Of a stretch of 64,000 bases of DNA, positions 44,222 to 59,861 are shown one piece after another. A program made the position numbers and the translations under genes. The DNA is from Pilaira anomala (taxonomy: Eukaryota > Mucoromycota > Mucoromycetes > Mucorales > Mucoraceae): the NCBI GenBank assembly GCA_025716855.1, contig JAIXMQ010000008.1:496001-560000 (forward strand), in the 5' to 3' direction. The notes beneath the pieces were generated by a model. The model was not told where the DNA came from, searched no databases, and saw only the letters and a program-made list of their open reading frames with translations. Position 1 is the first letter of the stretch; each line of letters begins with the position of its first letter.

Positions 44222-44452
44222 TCAGTAGTTCCCACTTCATGGTGTTTCAATAGCTCACAATCAAAGTTTTTTCAATAGCTTATAACTGATGTTTTTTCAA
44301 TAGTTCATAATCGTTGTTTTTTATTTGCTCATAATTGATGTTCTTTCATTAGCTCACAGTCAATGCTTTTTCAATAGTTCCCCAACAACATTTTTTACAG
44401 TTCTCAATTAATTTTCTTTCAATAGTTCACAATTAATGTTTTTTTTAAGTAT
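44222..44452. repeat. Degenerate 25-26 bp tandem repeat, about 9 copies
   Basis: Units of the form TCAATAGYTCAYAATYRATGTTTTT follow one another, with clear copies at about 44247, 44272, 44297, 44347 and 44424 and more diverged ones between. It begins directly after the GC-richer inverted-repeat region, so the two may form one element. Confidence 0.75.
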
Positions 44453-45935
44453 TTGGTGTCAGAATTTGAAGTACACTATGTATGGATAACAGCAGTAGAT
44501 CATCCCCAGCAGTTTACTAAATTTTTATCTAAAATATAATTGATTTTCCAATGCATAAAATAGCATTTTTAACTGATCTCCAGTAGTTTTGCTATTTAAA
44601 GAAATTCACTACAGAAAAAAAAAACTTAAAAGTATTCTATCTTTAAGAGAATTTATATAAAATGCTAATTTAGGACAATTATTGCTATATTGATGAGGAT
44701 AATTTAAGGATTTAGCTAGACTGCAGGATTTTTTTAAAAAGTTCAGTAGCCAATCATTAAGGATATAGTTATCATGCAAATTTATTTTAACCAATCATAA
44801 TGTCTAACCATTTTTTACTATAAAAAAATCTGCATAAATACATAAGGCTCGCGGCCGTTTAGTGCGACGACGACGACAACCGCAGGTCAACTATAAAATA
44901 CAATACTATTTGAGGGAAGAAAAGCTGTTTTTTTATTAGCTATGAACTTTTTTTATTAAATAGATAGATAGATAGATAGATATAGAAGAAAGAGCATTGA
45001 AAAAAGAATGAAGTATGAAAAGCATAAGTCACTATGTACATATGTAGGTGTAATAGAAAAATATTGGGGGTAAGAAAGGGTCAAATTACACAGTATCGTA
45101 AAAAAACACTTCAAAAACTGAATATTAATATACATAATTGAATTTAATGTTACTATATACCAAATACATAGAAGCAAATACAAATAGACATAATTTGTTC
45201 GGGGAGCTCTGAAAGATGATAAGGTTTCAGGGATAATAGTTTTAGTTTTCTGGCTTAAGCTATGATCAAGCCAGCCTGCAATGTTGAGGTTAAAAAATTC
45301 AGAAACTCTAACATTATGATACACATTTCAAACCAATTGCTTCAAGTGAAAAGCTTGTATATGAGAATTAGTGGCAATAATATCTTTTCGCCGAAAGCTC
45401 CTGCATCAATTGGAAACTGAAGTGGTCTCGCTTCCTTAAATGTTATTACGATTTCTTTTGACATATTGGCCAAAATAACTTGCATGTGTATGTATATATT
45501 TGATTCATAAATACAACGCATATTCAGCTCATCATAAACAATATATAGAGCAGTTTCTTATATTACCAGAATATACCACACCAAACGTACGCAACTCACT
45601 AATTTCCCCCATCTTTTCTTATAAAACATGTCTCATATGTCCTTCAATGCCCTTGAAAACTCTGAATTTCTCTCATAAATAGAGCCTTTTTTTTTTTTTT
45701 TTTTTTTTTACTGTTAATGCGCAAACACTTGAAAAATTAAGAATATACGATGCTCGGTTCGTTGAAAAGTGCCTTTTTCATTTCCAGGTATCGCATATCG
45801 TTTAAGTCCCGATAATAAACACTGAAAATCATTCTTATGACACGAAACCTTTCTTTTTATATTTTTACTTTTTTAAAATATTTCAATATAATCCGTTACT
45901 ACAATACTATATTATTATAGCCTTAAATAGTTAAT
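44453..45935. other. Gene-free region with a short GC-rich island
   Basis: AT-rich DNA containing a GC-rich stretch at 44847-44885 (GGCTCGCGGCCG... then CGACGACGACGAC), a (GATA)n run near 44962-44980 and a T24 run (about 45687-45710). Short ORFs on both strands lack support. Confidence 0.5.
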
Positions 45936-48900
45936 ATGAACCAAGACGCGGTTTATCGGCTATTTGTATCAACTTATCATCCCAATCCTAATGTTCATAA
46001 ACAAGCAGAATTAAACATTAGAAACGTAAGTTCAAAAAGTTCTTCTTTAAATTCTATATTGACATGATGTGTATAGATCGAATCGCAACCTGGGTTTTTA
46101 CCTTTGGTGTTGCAAATCCAAGCTTCTCAAGATTTAGAGTTAGGTGCACGTCAAGCAGGTAAACAAAAATGCCTTTTTCGCCACGTTAAACTGTCACTAA
46201 TATAACACTTGTAAATGTAGCTGCTATTTATTTCAAGAACCGCATCTATAACGCTTGGGATGAGAGTAAAGGATTTAGTATCAACCCAGAAGATAAAGCA
46301 ATGATTAAACAGAATATTCTCCGTGCTTTAACTACCGCCCCTGGTGCTGTCCAGTAAGTCTTTGTATTCAGTCATGAAAGAAAAAGAGGTCTAATATATA
46401 TATATCTTATATGTGGATAGGGTTCAACTAGCTGCATCATTAAATAGTATTCTTACATCTGATTTTCCTGAAAAATGGCCTACATTTATTAATGAATTAG
46501 AATCGTTTATGATTTCTGATGAAATTCATATAGTACATGTAGGACTTATTGCCTTAAGAGAAGTTGTTAAAGTATTTCAGTAAGTTTAATTAATATTTAT
46601 GTACATATATGCAAGGTAAGCTAAGATAAAACCGGCTATGTATTATAGATGGAAATCGCTGGAACGAAGAGAGCCTTTACGACAGATTATAAAACTCACT
46701 TTCCCTGCTATCAATGCTATTTGTAACAAACTGATAAATTTGGACACAGTAGAAGCTGCAGAAATGTTGAAGTTGGCTTTAAAGATTTATCACTCAAGTA
46801 TTCAAGTAGATTTACCAAAATGCTTACAAGATCCAACCTCACTTGTGCCTTGGGGAACTTTATTTCTTCAACTTGTAGATAAAAAGATTCCCAACGAAGT
46901 ATTGCCTAGTGATCCAGAAGAACGAGAAAAGTTTATTTGGTGGAAGACTAAGAAATGGGCTTACCATTGTTTGAATCGATTGTTTGGGAAGTATGGTAAT
47001 CCAGCTATGTTACCTGAAAGTTCAACTAAATATATGGGTTTTGCTAAATCTTTTGCTGCCAATTTTGCTCCCAATATTTTACAAACTTATTTACAACAAA
47101 TTGATGGGTGGATCAAGAAAGAGTTTTGGATGTCAAACAAGTGTTTGGCTTTATCTGCTGCTTTTTTTGATGATTGTATAAAGCACAAGACTACTTGGAA
47201 GATCATTAAACCCCATACTGATACTTTAGTCTCTCAATTTATTTTCCCTCAGCTTTGTTTTTCTGCTGAAGATGAACAATTATGGACTGAGGACCCTGTT
47301 GAATATGTACATAAGAAAATTGGTAAGTTAGAAAATAAATTTAATATGAGTTTTATTAACACCAGTTTTCATAGATCCATCGGAAGATTTTCATTCTTCT
47401 CGCAATAACGCTACCGCCTTGTTGATTAATTTAGCTAAAGATCGTAAAAAGCATACATTTATGAGTATTTTGGGATTTGTTAATGATGTGCTAAATCGAT
47501 ACATGGAAACACCCGAAAATCAAAAGAATGGACGAGATAAGGATGGTGCATTATGTATGATTGGCGCTTTATCTTCTGTCATTTTAGGAAACACTTCAGA
47601 GATTGCAGATATGATGGAACCATTTTTTGTAAGCCATGTTTTTCCTGAATTTAGAAGTAGATTTCCTTATTTGCGTGCAAGAGTAAGTTATTGAACATAT
47701 ATACTCAAAGATTATAGAATTAAGATATTTTTACATATTATTAGGCATGTGATATTACAAGACAATTTAGTGATTTAGATTTTACAAATGAAGAGGTAAA
47801 CAAACTTTCAATATTTGTATTGTATATTCTTATTTTTTTTTTGTCTATTAGAATACCATTGTTGCATATCAAAACACTTTGAATTGTCTTCGTGATGGTG
47901 AACTTCCTGTTAGAGTACAAGCGTCTTTAGCTTTACAACCTATGATACGACATGAAAGCGGTAATTTGTATATATTCTTATATATTACTTTTATGTTATA
48001 CTAACTATTAAAAAAAACTCAGTTCGAGAAGCAATGGCGCCCCATTTATTATTCATTATGCAAGAATGTCTTGATTTAACCAATGAAATCGACAACGATA
48101 TTTTATCTGGTGTGATGGGAGAGTTTGTACAAGCTTTTTCAGAGCAATTAACTCCATTTGCAGCTCAACTTTGTACTCAATTGCGTGACACATTTTTACG
48201 TATCATGGAAGAATGGTCGTTACTCTGTCAAAGTGCCAACGATGATAACGATTTGGAAGGAGAAACTGAATCGAGTGACAAGACATTGGCAGCTATGGGG
48301 GTTCTAAAGACAATCGGCACACTGATCATGAGTTTAGAAAGTACACCAGAGATTCTACAACAGTTAGAGGAGACTTTATTACCAGTCATTACTTATACGC
48401 TTGAAAAACGAGTGATTGACCTTTATGATGAAATTTTTGAGATCATTGATTCTTGCACTTTCGCTTCTAAACATGTTACACCTACTATGTGGGGCGTATT
48501 TGATCTCATGTATAATGCGTTCAAAGATTCTGGATTGGATTTCATGCATGAAATGTTGCCTTCTTTTACAAACTTTGTTTCTTATGGAAATGCTGTATTT
48601 ATTCATAATGACAGAGTGAAACAAATGATGTTTGATATTATTGAAACTGTTATGAAGAGTGATCAATTAAGTGAACATGATCGTATTGGTGCATGTAAAT
48701 TGATTGAATCTATTTTACTTCATTGTCGTGGATCTGTAGATATGGTACATAACAGAAAAGAAGCATGTTGTGCGAGCTCAAATTGACTATTAATTATTTT
48801 CTCTTATAGTTCATTGCACCGTTCTTGAACCTTGCTTTTCAATATATATTTACTGGGCAGATGAGATCAACTAAATTTAAGGTTCATTGTATTGAAGTAG

Positions 48901-49908
48901 TTTTAAATTGTTTATATTATAACCCTGACTTGACACTTCGTATCTTGGATGAGAACCAATGGACTCAAGGATTCTTTACACTTTGGTTATCAACTTTAGA
49001 TAAATTTTCAAGGTAATAATTACTTTTTTTTTTTTTAGAATGTATCACATGTTAAACATTTGCTTTTTTTTTAGAGTTCATGATAAAAAGTTGGCCATCG
49101 TGACCTTGTGTACACTTTTAAATTTTCCAGTCGACAAAATTCCTCCTTTATTATTACCTGGTTGGCCACAACTTTTGACAAGTGTCTCTCATGTATTTGA
49201 AGGTTTACCTAGAGCCATGGAAGGTAAGTTGGTTAAAGTATTCATAATCAATATGAGTATTTATATCGTATGATTTAACTTTATAGAGCGCGAGCAGATG
49301 GAAAGATCGATGAGCGGTGCTTTAGACGAAGATGAAGAAGTTGGAAGCGATGAAGAGGGGGATGAAGACGAAGAAGAAGAGGATGAAGAAGAGGAAGAAG
49401 AGGAAGAAGAGGAAGAAGAAGATGATGATGCTATTGAAGAAGAAAGTGAAGGTAAGGTTAAAATGCATAAGTTTTCACTTTTGCTTTATAAGAGTACAAA
49501 CATATAATTTATTTTGTAATTAGATGATGACGTTCAAGATGAAGATACCGAATATCTTGAATATTTGAACCAAGAAATAGCCAACCAAAACAATGGAGAA
49601 ATAGAAGATAATGATGCTGAAGAAGAAGGAGAGATGGAAGAAGAGATATTATCTGAATCTCCTTTGGATGATATTGATCCTTATGATTGCTTTGATGTAG
49701 TATTCCGAGGTATATTTACATGATTATATATAGAATATATTAACTCAGAAAACTTATGTGCAAACTTCTCTTTTGAATAGCTATGCAACAACGTAACCCA
49801 GAGTTTTATGCACATTTAACAAAGGATCTAAGTACAGAAGATCAAAATAATATTATGGCTATTTTAGCTATTGCAGAACAAAACCGTAATCAATTAGCCA
49901 CAGAATAA
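45936..49908 (+). CDS. Importin-7/8 family nuclear transport receptor (Nmd5/Sxm1), about 14 exons
   Basis: Importin-beta superfamily receptor that binds Ran-GTP and carries cargo through nuclear pores. About 14 exons encode roughly 1,030 aa. The N-terminal part ([41 protein letters not shown]) is the Ran-binding importin-beta N-terminal domain. HEAT-repeat helices follow: [74 protein letters not shown]. Near the C-terminus is a long Asp/Glu tract, as in importin-7/8 and yeast Nmd5/Sxm1, then [20 protein letters not shown] and a final helix. Introns are 50-70 nt with GTAAG/TAG ends. Importin-7/8 versus Sxm1 cannot be separated by eye. Confidence 0.9.
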
Positions 49909-51797
<1,889 letters not shown>

Positions 51798-52021
51798 ACT
51801 TTTTTTTACCCATTATTTAAACAAATCATAATATATTACTCTTAAAGTTTTTGCCAAATAGCATAATTCATTTCATAAAATAAATAAAAAAATATATACA
51901 CTACTTTTCCTTGCATTTAAATGCTTTCATTTGCATCACACGAACAGTTAATATGCAAAGTATCAAGTATCCTCTCCTTTTGATAATGCATAAAATTCAT
52001 ATATTATGTATTTCTTTAGGT

Positions 52022-52847
52022 TTATTGTACAATAAGATTGAAAAATGGATCGTCTGCAATTACTTTCAATTCATCTCGTCCAGGTAATGGGAGAATGATT
52101 TGGTACGCATGTAACATCATACGGTAGGTATCTGTATACACTTCTTCGTAATTAAAATCACCTACAATAGGGTGTCCAAGATATTTTAAATGTAATCGTA
52201 ATTGGTGCCTTCTACCTGATATAGGCGATAGGCTCACTTGGGTGACAGGTATTGACTTTTCTATGTCCGTTTTTTCCTCCTTGTAATGATAATATCCACG
52301 TTGTATTACTTTTACTATTGTTTGTGCAGGTTTCCCTGAACTCACAATAGCCATTCGAAACTCATGATCTGGATCATCGTCAATAGGTTGATCAACAAAA
52401 TACCTATAACGTAAATAAAATAGACAAAATGTCAGATCATTTCGACCGTCTTATTCTCATTCTCTCCAAATACTCACTCATCGTTTTTTAAATGACCATT
52501 CACTAAAGCAAGGTAAGTCTTTTTGACAGTTCGCTCTCTAAATAATTTACTAGCTGCAGCTGCAGCTTTTTTATTCAAGGCTAACACAAAAAGACCTGAA
52601 GTAGCGTAATCAAGCTGATGGACATTACGAAACTTTGAGATCTCTGGAAACTGGTCTCTAAGAATACTTTGTACTAAAACACAGTTATCTTCCAAAAAAA
52701 AAATTCCTTTAACATGTATATATTAATTTTACCAGAAGTGTCTGTTGTGTTTGGGTAATCCTGAATTCTACAGTCATATGGCTTATCTACAATAAACCAA
52801 TCCTGATCACGATAAGTGACAGGTATAGGTTGATTTAAACGATCCAT
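52022..52847 (-). CDS. RluA-family pseudouridine synthase
   Basis: RNA pseudouridine synthase of the RluA class. Exons 52847-52733, 52688-52478 and 52403-52022 join to 235 aa. The start MDRLNQPIPVTYRDQDWFIV resembles the usual strand preceding the catalytic core. The catalytic motif is HQLDYATSGLFVLAL; the Asp is the active nucleophile, and the usual HRLD is HQLD, a variant seen in RPUSD1-like proteins. Then VKKTYLALVNG and the late RRHQLRLHLKYLGHPIVGDF motif. No S4 domain and no clear presequence. Target RNA (tRNA, rRNA or mitochondrial) is unknown. Its stop is about 225 bp from the convergent epimerase stop. Confidence 0.88.
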
Positions 52848-52984
52848 TGAAATCAGAAAGAAAGGTAAAAAAAAATTATTATTTATTCAAATATATTATT
52901 TATAAAAGAAGGGGAAAATTTTACATGCGGATATGTTTTTTTGGTTGGGGGGAGAGGAGGATTTTTTTTTTTTTTGTGATTTGT

Positions 52985-55900
52985 TTAGAAACGAGCGTTA
53001 AGTTTACGTAAGATTTCAGCACGAGCTTCTTCACTTAAGTTTTCAATAAGTTTACTGAAACCTTCAACAACAGCTTCTTGATCATCGTTACCGAGAGAAA
53101 CGATTTGTTCCTTAAGAGCATCACTCTTCAACTTGTTAATACGTTGATCAATTACACTGGAGCGCTTTTCAAACCATTCAGCAACTTCCTTATCAGCGTC
53201 TTCATATACATGAGCACCACTATCATTTTCAAACCATTGCTTCATGAGAGCATACATTTGATCACGACCCATAGCGGAATTGGTAGCAGAGACAATCTTA
53301 CGGAAAGCATATTCTTCAGAAAGTCTACGACGAACACGCCAGTAGAAGTATTGACGAGCGTTACGCCATTCAAGAGCTTTACGAATAACACCCTTAGCCT
53401 TCATACGACCAGTACGATCATGAAGATCAGCAAATTGAATAGAGATTTGTTGATAAACAGGCATAAGTTCTTGTTCACGGGCTTCAATTTGAGCCTTGAT
53501 TGCGAGCTTTTCTTCTTCAGTCTTTCCTTCTTCATTCAACTCCTTCTTTAAGGCAGCATAAGCAGGATCAAGACGTTCCATAGTAGCCAAAAGAGCAGGC
53601 TTACGGTACTTGATCTCAACAATACCCTCGGGTTCAAGAACACCACCACGAGCATTGACATCAGCATACATTTCCATCATATCTGCATTGATGGTAGGAT
53701 CAACAACGACCCAAGCACCACCACGAAGTTCACCATTGGGAACAATGTAGACAAAGACAGGTTGCTTATAGTTACTAAGGGCATCAACAATTTGAGCACC
53801 ATACTTAAGGACTTCATGGTACATATCACGTTGACCACCAGAGAAACCACGCCAGTTAGCAAAGACCATTAAAGGCAATTGTTCACCCTTATTGAAATCG
53901 TTAATGGCTTGAGCAGTCTTGTAAGCAGAGTTAGGATACCAAACACCACCAGCTTCCATGAATACTTGTTCAGTAGAATCAGAGTTGGCAGGATCGGCAG
54001 GTACAATATTCTCAACAGTACGTGTCTCAACAGAGACAACACCCATAGGGATACCACCTAAACGAGCACGACCTACAACAACAGTACGGGCCCAACCACT
54101 CAAGGTTTCAATGAATGAATCTTTATCAAAGAAACCACTCATCCATTTACCGTTTTCACTCTTACCAGCCAAGAAGAAACGAGGATCAGAAGGACCCTTA
54201 GGAGGACAGTACTCGATTTCACGATCAATAGGATCAACACCTACACGCATAGTGACAGGAGCATTCTTGACATCAGGAACAAATGAAAGCCATTGAACAA
54301 TCTTGGCGATACCTTCAAGATCGTTTTCAGCAGTCAAATGAGAAACACCATTCTTATACATGATTTGAGTACCACCTAATTGCAAGTTGGAAGTATAGAC
54401 TTCACGACCAAGAACCTTGTTTAAGGCAGGTGCACCAGTCAAGATAATAGGTTGACCTTCGTTTTGAATAGTACGTTGACCAAGACGAACAAGGTAGGCA
54501 CCAATACCAACGGAACGACAGGTGACTAAAGTGATAGTGAAGATATCATCGTAAGCACGAGAAGTAGCACCGGCAATAAGACCAGAGCCCTTCAAGTTTT
54601 CAACACCGAGACCGTCAGTATGACCAATCACATCAGTGATACGAAGACGAACTTCACCTTCATCTTGAATTTCTTCGACAAGAACACTCTTGGCATCACC
54701 TTGTTCAACAAGGTTTTTGTAATCATTAGGAGTTAAGTAAAGGTACTTGAAACCAGCAGAAGGGTTAGTAATATCCTTCCAAGCAGCCTTGAATTGACTG
54801 ATGAGTTCTTCGGCAAGACCGATACGGGCACCAGAGTTAGCAGACAAGTAAATACGAGGAATACCAAGAGAACGAGCAAGTTCGGAGGCCTTGTAAAAGA
54901 CTTGATCTTCAGCAACACCAAAAGAACCGATCTTGAAAGTAATATCGTTAGCAATAGCGATGATACGACGACCACTAGGGTACTCGGGAGTGCGAATGGT
55001 CATGATCCAAGCAACCATACCAACAGTGTTGGTACCGGGAGCACGTTCAATTTCTTGAAGAACATCGTCATCATCAAGTACTAATTCCTTGGCTTCAACA
55101 ACATGACTAGGTTGCTTTAAAGCAGGGTTACGCTTACAGGCTTGAGTCCATTGGTTTTGAATAGATTGTTGGAAAAGTTCAGGGAAATCATAAACATAAG
55201 TAGTACCCATCAAATGAGCCTTATAACGACGAGGTTGAAGCCATTCCTTAGTAGGATAAGGTGTAGATAAAGGTTGCATGTGCATAGCACCAGGAATCTT
55301 GTTGACTGACTTGAGAATCCAACCACTCTTTTCTGTCTTGACTTCTTGGTAAACTTCGACCTTCAAGATGAATCCAGAGACATTATCAACAGTGAAACGC
55401 ATAGGAATAATGGGGGCATCAGGTCTCTTGGATTGAACATTGAAACGAATTTCAGCACCAGTGACACGAAGTTTCCAAAGACGTTTACCGTGACGATCAA
55501 CAAAGTCCTTTAAGGCGTGTTCAACATCATCAGCTTCAATAGCAAAAGTAGGAATGAAGTTAATGAACAAATGGTTACAATCAGAGTTTTTGTATTCGTG
55601 GCTGACGACTTCAAGTGTATCTAAGATATCAGTCAAAAGACGATCACTTTCAGAAATCAAGTAATCAGCAGTACGCATTGAGCTCTTGACACGACCAGGA
55701 CGGACCAAGGCACGGATGAAGAAACGACAATCGGATGGGTTTTCCTTTGCGACAGCATAGTAAACATGCATTTGTCTGTTCTCAATGAAACAAGGCTTGA
55801 TATCAAAGTTAGAAAGACGAGCTAATTCAAGTTGATAGGCCATGGCAGGCTCAATATGACGAATGGTTTCATCTTCTTGATAGTTTTCACGTTCACGGAA

Positions 55901-58900
55901 AGTATAGTAATCGGGCCATTGGTTTTCACGACAGACAACGACTGAAAGACGACGAAGGTGTGCCTTACGGAAAGCATCGACATTAGCACTGATCATTTCA
56001 CAAATCTTAGTTCTGAAAGCTGCATCATCCAAGTTCTCATCAGCACGAACGGCAATATTAAGAATATTCTCCATACGGTCTTCAGTAGAGGATTTAGACT
56101 TGGCCAACATAGGAGGAAGAGGTTCTTCTTCAAAGGCAGTCAAGATACGAGGTAATTCAGAAGCAAGATCAGCTAAAGAGTTACAAGCGGTCATGGCACC
56201 AGTACGAATAGGCTCTTCTTCAGTCTTGTTGAGCAAGAAGGTAAGATCAGAGTAAGATGCAATACGCTTGTTGGAATCAATACCGTTAGCTGCTGTTTGG
56301 AGCAAGAACTTCCAGGCAACAACATAAGGCTTGCGCTCAAGGTTATAAGCAACGTCCAAAATCTTATATGCATGGTAAGAACGACGACAGTAAACTTCAA
56401 TAGCTGCTAAAGCGATATAAGGATCAGCGTGATAGAAGAAATGAGGCAAGACATCGAATACATTGAACTTGGTATCAATTAAATCCTTAAAGGCATCATA
56501 ACTAGGTGTACGGTATTCAACACCACCACCATAGACAGATTCAGTAACGGAGCTCTTTAAGATTTGATACATTTGAGCTTGACGTTCTTCATAAGAAGGT
56601 AATTGACAGAGGATTAAGAGTTCACGAGCCTTGAGAGTTACCTTTTGAGTAGCACGGCTTTCTAACTCGGACAAACGCTTCAAGATGGGAGTGAAGTATT
56701 TATCAAGAGCAGCACCAGTGCTAATAGGGTTAATAATATCAAGTAACAATAAAATAAGGTTGTTCTTGACATTGACCTTGGCATGAGATAAAACAACGGC
56801 AACGACCTTATCCAAATCATCCTTGTTTTGATCTCTAAGAGATAAAATGACTTCTTCATCACGTTGTTGGTTAAACAAGATTTCGACATCATAGTATTGT
56901 TCTAATAATTGAACATAGACACCATAAGCATGTTCGGTAAGACCATTTCTGAAACGTTCAAAGATACTGGTTAAAGGAGCAAGAGAGTTCTTGTAAGCAG
57001 TAGCTTCAGATTGAAGTGTAATATGTTCACGAGCGAAATCTTCGACTAATTTTTCAAATTCGACAGCAGGGAAATCACGTTTAGCAGCAACAGATTCATC
57101 AAGTAACTTGTGAAGAGCAGTTTCTAAACGTTGAGGAATACGACCGGATAAGACGGATAAGACAGAGTTCATTTCAGAGTAAGGTAATTCGGGGTTACTC
57201 AAGATATCTGCAAAATCCTTGACAACAGTTTGAACAAGTGCTTGAGTATCATAACCTTGAAGGATGTTCTCAAGAACACTCTTGGTAGCATTGAAACGTT
57301 GAATGGGCTTATCACCAGAGATATGAGGATCACCAAAAGCAGGTACAGTACCGTTGAAAGGAAGTGCGTGCTTAACACGGCTAGGATCATCTAAAGACAA
57401 GATACCGATGATATCACCAGCTTCAAGTGTAGCACCAGCTTGTTTAATGAATTGGACATGACCATCTTCAGAAGCGATCAAGGGCATATACATTTTCATG
57501 ACCTATAATATATGTTAAAAACTAATGTCCATGATATATAAAAAAAAAAAATTCGTTCTTACCTCAATTTCAGCATATGCTTCACCAGCATTTAAATGAT
57601 CACCATTTTCAAGAAGCAAGTTGACAAGTTTACCAGGAGAAGGACTTCTTAATTGGGTAGGATCACTTTCCTTTTCCAAAAGACAAGTCTTACCGTCAAC
57701 CATTAAACGAGTAGCTTGAACTTCATCACGAGAATAAGTAGTATGAGACTTACCATCAATAGAGATTAAGAGACCACCATCGGATAAATCACGGATACCG
57801 ACTTGAGTCTTGGTACCGTTCAAGTATAAAGTATAGATACCAGGAGCAGAACGAGTAACAGTAAAGTTATAACGAACCTCTTCATAGATGAAGTCAACAG
57901 TGAAAACAGTACGAAGACTACCCTTGCTAGGAATTTGACCCTTTTCAAGAGATTGCTTGTATTGTTGAATACATTCTAATGAAGCCATATGAGCCTTGGT
58001 GACAGCACCACAAAAGACGGCCAACATGGTATCAGGACGTTCAGCAGTCAACTTTTTAGAGATCAACATATCTAACCAACCGGTATTAATGGTGTTTTCT
58101 TCGAAATCAGGAGTTTCAAGTAAACGAATAATATATTCTACAGTGGTACGGAAATCACCACGAATAGATAATTCCTTAAGGGCAACTACCATGTTCTTAC
58201 GAGATTGTTGACGGTTTTCACCATATGCAAAGATATGACCAAATTGGGAATCAGCATATTCATGTAAGCCACCAGCAGAGACAACAGAGAAATAACCCCA
58301 AACATTTGTACTTGATCTGAAATTAAGTTCTTGCATGATACCAGAAGAAGGTTTGAAACCAGCATCAGGATTTTCAGCAGTGATACGACAAGCGATAACG
58401 TGACCTTTAGGGGTAGGACGACGATGACTGGTGAGAGAAGTAGGATGTTCAAAACCAAAATCGATTTCAGAACCACTGTTAGGTTGTACACCATAAAGGA
58501 CACGAATATCACGAATACGATGAAGAGGAATACCCATAGCAATTTGAAGCTGAGCAGCAGGTAAATTGACACCAGAAACCATTTCGGTAGTAGGATGCTC
58601 TACTTGCAATCTAGGGTTCAATTCCAAAAAGTAGAATTTTTCATCATGATGACTGTAAAGGTATTCAACTGTACCAGCAGAAACATAACCCACTAATTTA
58701 CCAAGTCTAACAGCAGCCTTTTCCATTTGTTCAAAAATTTCAGGCTTAGCGATAGTGACAGGAGCTTCTTCAATAATCTTTTGATGACGACGTTGAACAG
58801 AACAATCACGACCGAATAAACTGATGGCGTTACCATATTGATCAGCTAAAAGTTGAACTTCCAAATGACGAGCGTTACCAGCTAACTTCATGATAAAGAT

Positions 58901-59861
58901 GGGAGAACCGGGAATTTCACCTTGTACTTGAGCGAATAATTGGGCGAAATTGTTACCATCCTTTACCATACGAATACCTTTACCTCCACCACCTTCGGAA
59001 GCTTTAATCATGACTGGGAAACCAATCTTTTCTGCAGCCTTAAGACCTTCTGCAGCTGTCTTGACACATGCTTCTTGATATGCAGATTCTGGAACAATAA
59101 CATGTCCAGCGGGATCGAGTTCAGTTTCTGCAATACCATCACCACTCCAGCCCATTGTAGGTACTTGAGCACTTTGTGCAACAATAGTGGATGAAATTTT
59201 ATCACCTAAAGATCTCATAGCAGAAGCGGGGGGACCAATAAATAAACACTTGTATTTTGACTTTGCAAGCATTTCAGGTAAACGAGGATTTTCTGAAGCA
59301 TGACCCCTAAGAAAATTGACAAGAATTTTTAATGATTTGTTTTTACCTCTTTTTTTTTTATATATACACTCTATTTTTTTTTTAAAAAAAAAACACTTAC
59401 CAACCGGCCCAAACAGCATGTACAGCAGTTCTTTCGGCAACATCGACAATCAATTCAACGTTAGCATAATTGTTGTTATTGGGTCCACCAGGTACTTCAA
59501 CAAAATTATCAGCCATACGAATATATTCAGCATTTGCCTTTAAATCTTCGGGTGTAGCCATGACAGTGAATTCAATTGCCTTTTCGTTACCAAAAGTTTC
59601 ATATGCCCATTTTCTTACCGAACGAATTTCTTTCATAGCTGCCATACCGTTATTAGCAATCAAGACCTTGGAGATCACTGTGTGACCTTCATGAGCTTGA
59701 ACAAAATCTTTAACAGGTCCTTGAGGAGCATTTTCGAGACTGTTACCACCTATTTAAAAGATAAAAAAAAAATTTAATATGTTTGTCACCGTTGGTCTGA
59801 GCGCACATGTATCAGGATACTTACCTAAAAAGTGGCCAGGTAAACTCTTGTGTTCAACCAT
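52985..59861 (-). CDS. ACC1: Acetyl-CoA carboxylase (multidomain, eukaryotic)
   Basis: Carboxylates acetyl-CoA to malonyl-CoA, the committed step of fatty-acid synthesis, in the cytosol. Exons 59861-59825, 59749-59401, 59306-57563 and 57502-52985 join to 2,215 aa, close to yeast Acc1. Domains in order: biotin carboxylase (about residues 40-560) with [20 protein letters not shown], the ATP-grasp loop [11 protein letters not shown] and [11 protein letters not shown]; the biotin site [11 protein letters not shown] with acceptor Lys 713, split by the last intron; the central region; and the carboxyltransferase domain (about 1,480-2,100) with [44 protein letters not shown] and [20 protein letters not shown]. 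The C-terminus ends ILRKLNARF. All catalytic motifs look intact. Confidence 0.98.

Noticed and set aside
44031..44240. 69-codon minus ORF over the inverted-repeat element
   Set aside because: It spans the repeat arm and has no domain; the openness comes from the local higher GC content.
44956..45324. 122-codon minus ORF
   Set aside because: The second half is low-complexity Leu/Tyr/Ile/Ser from AT-rich DNA including a GATA repeat; no family recognised.
53078..59685. Many plus-strand and minus-strand ORFs inside ACC1
   Set aside because: Shadows of the ACC1 coding frame in other frames.
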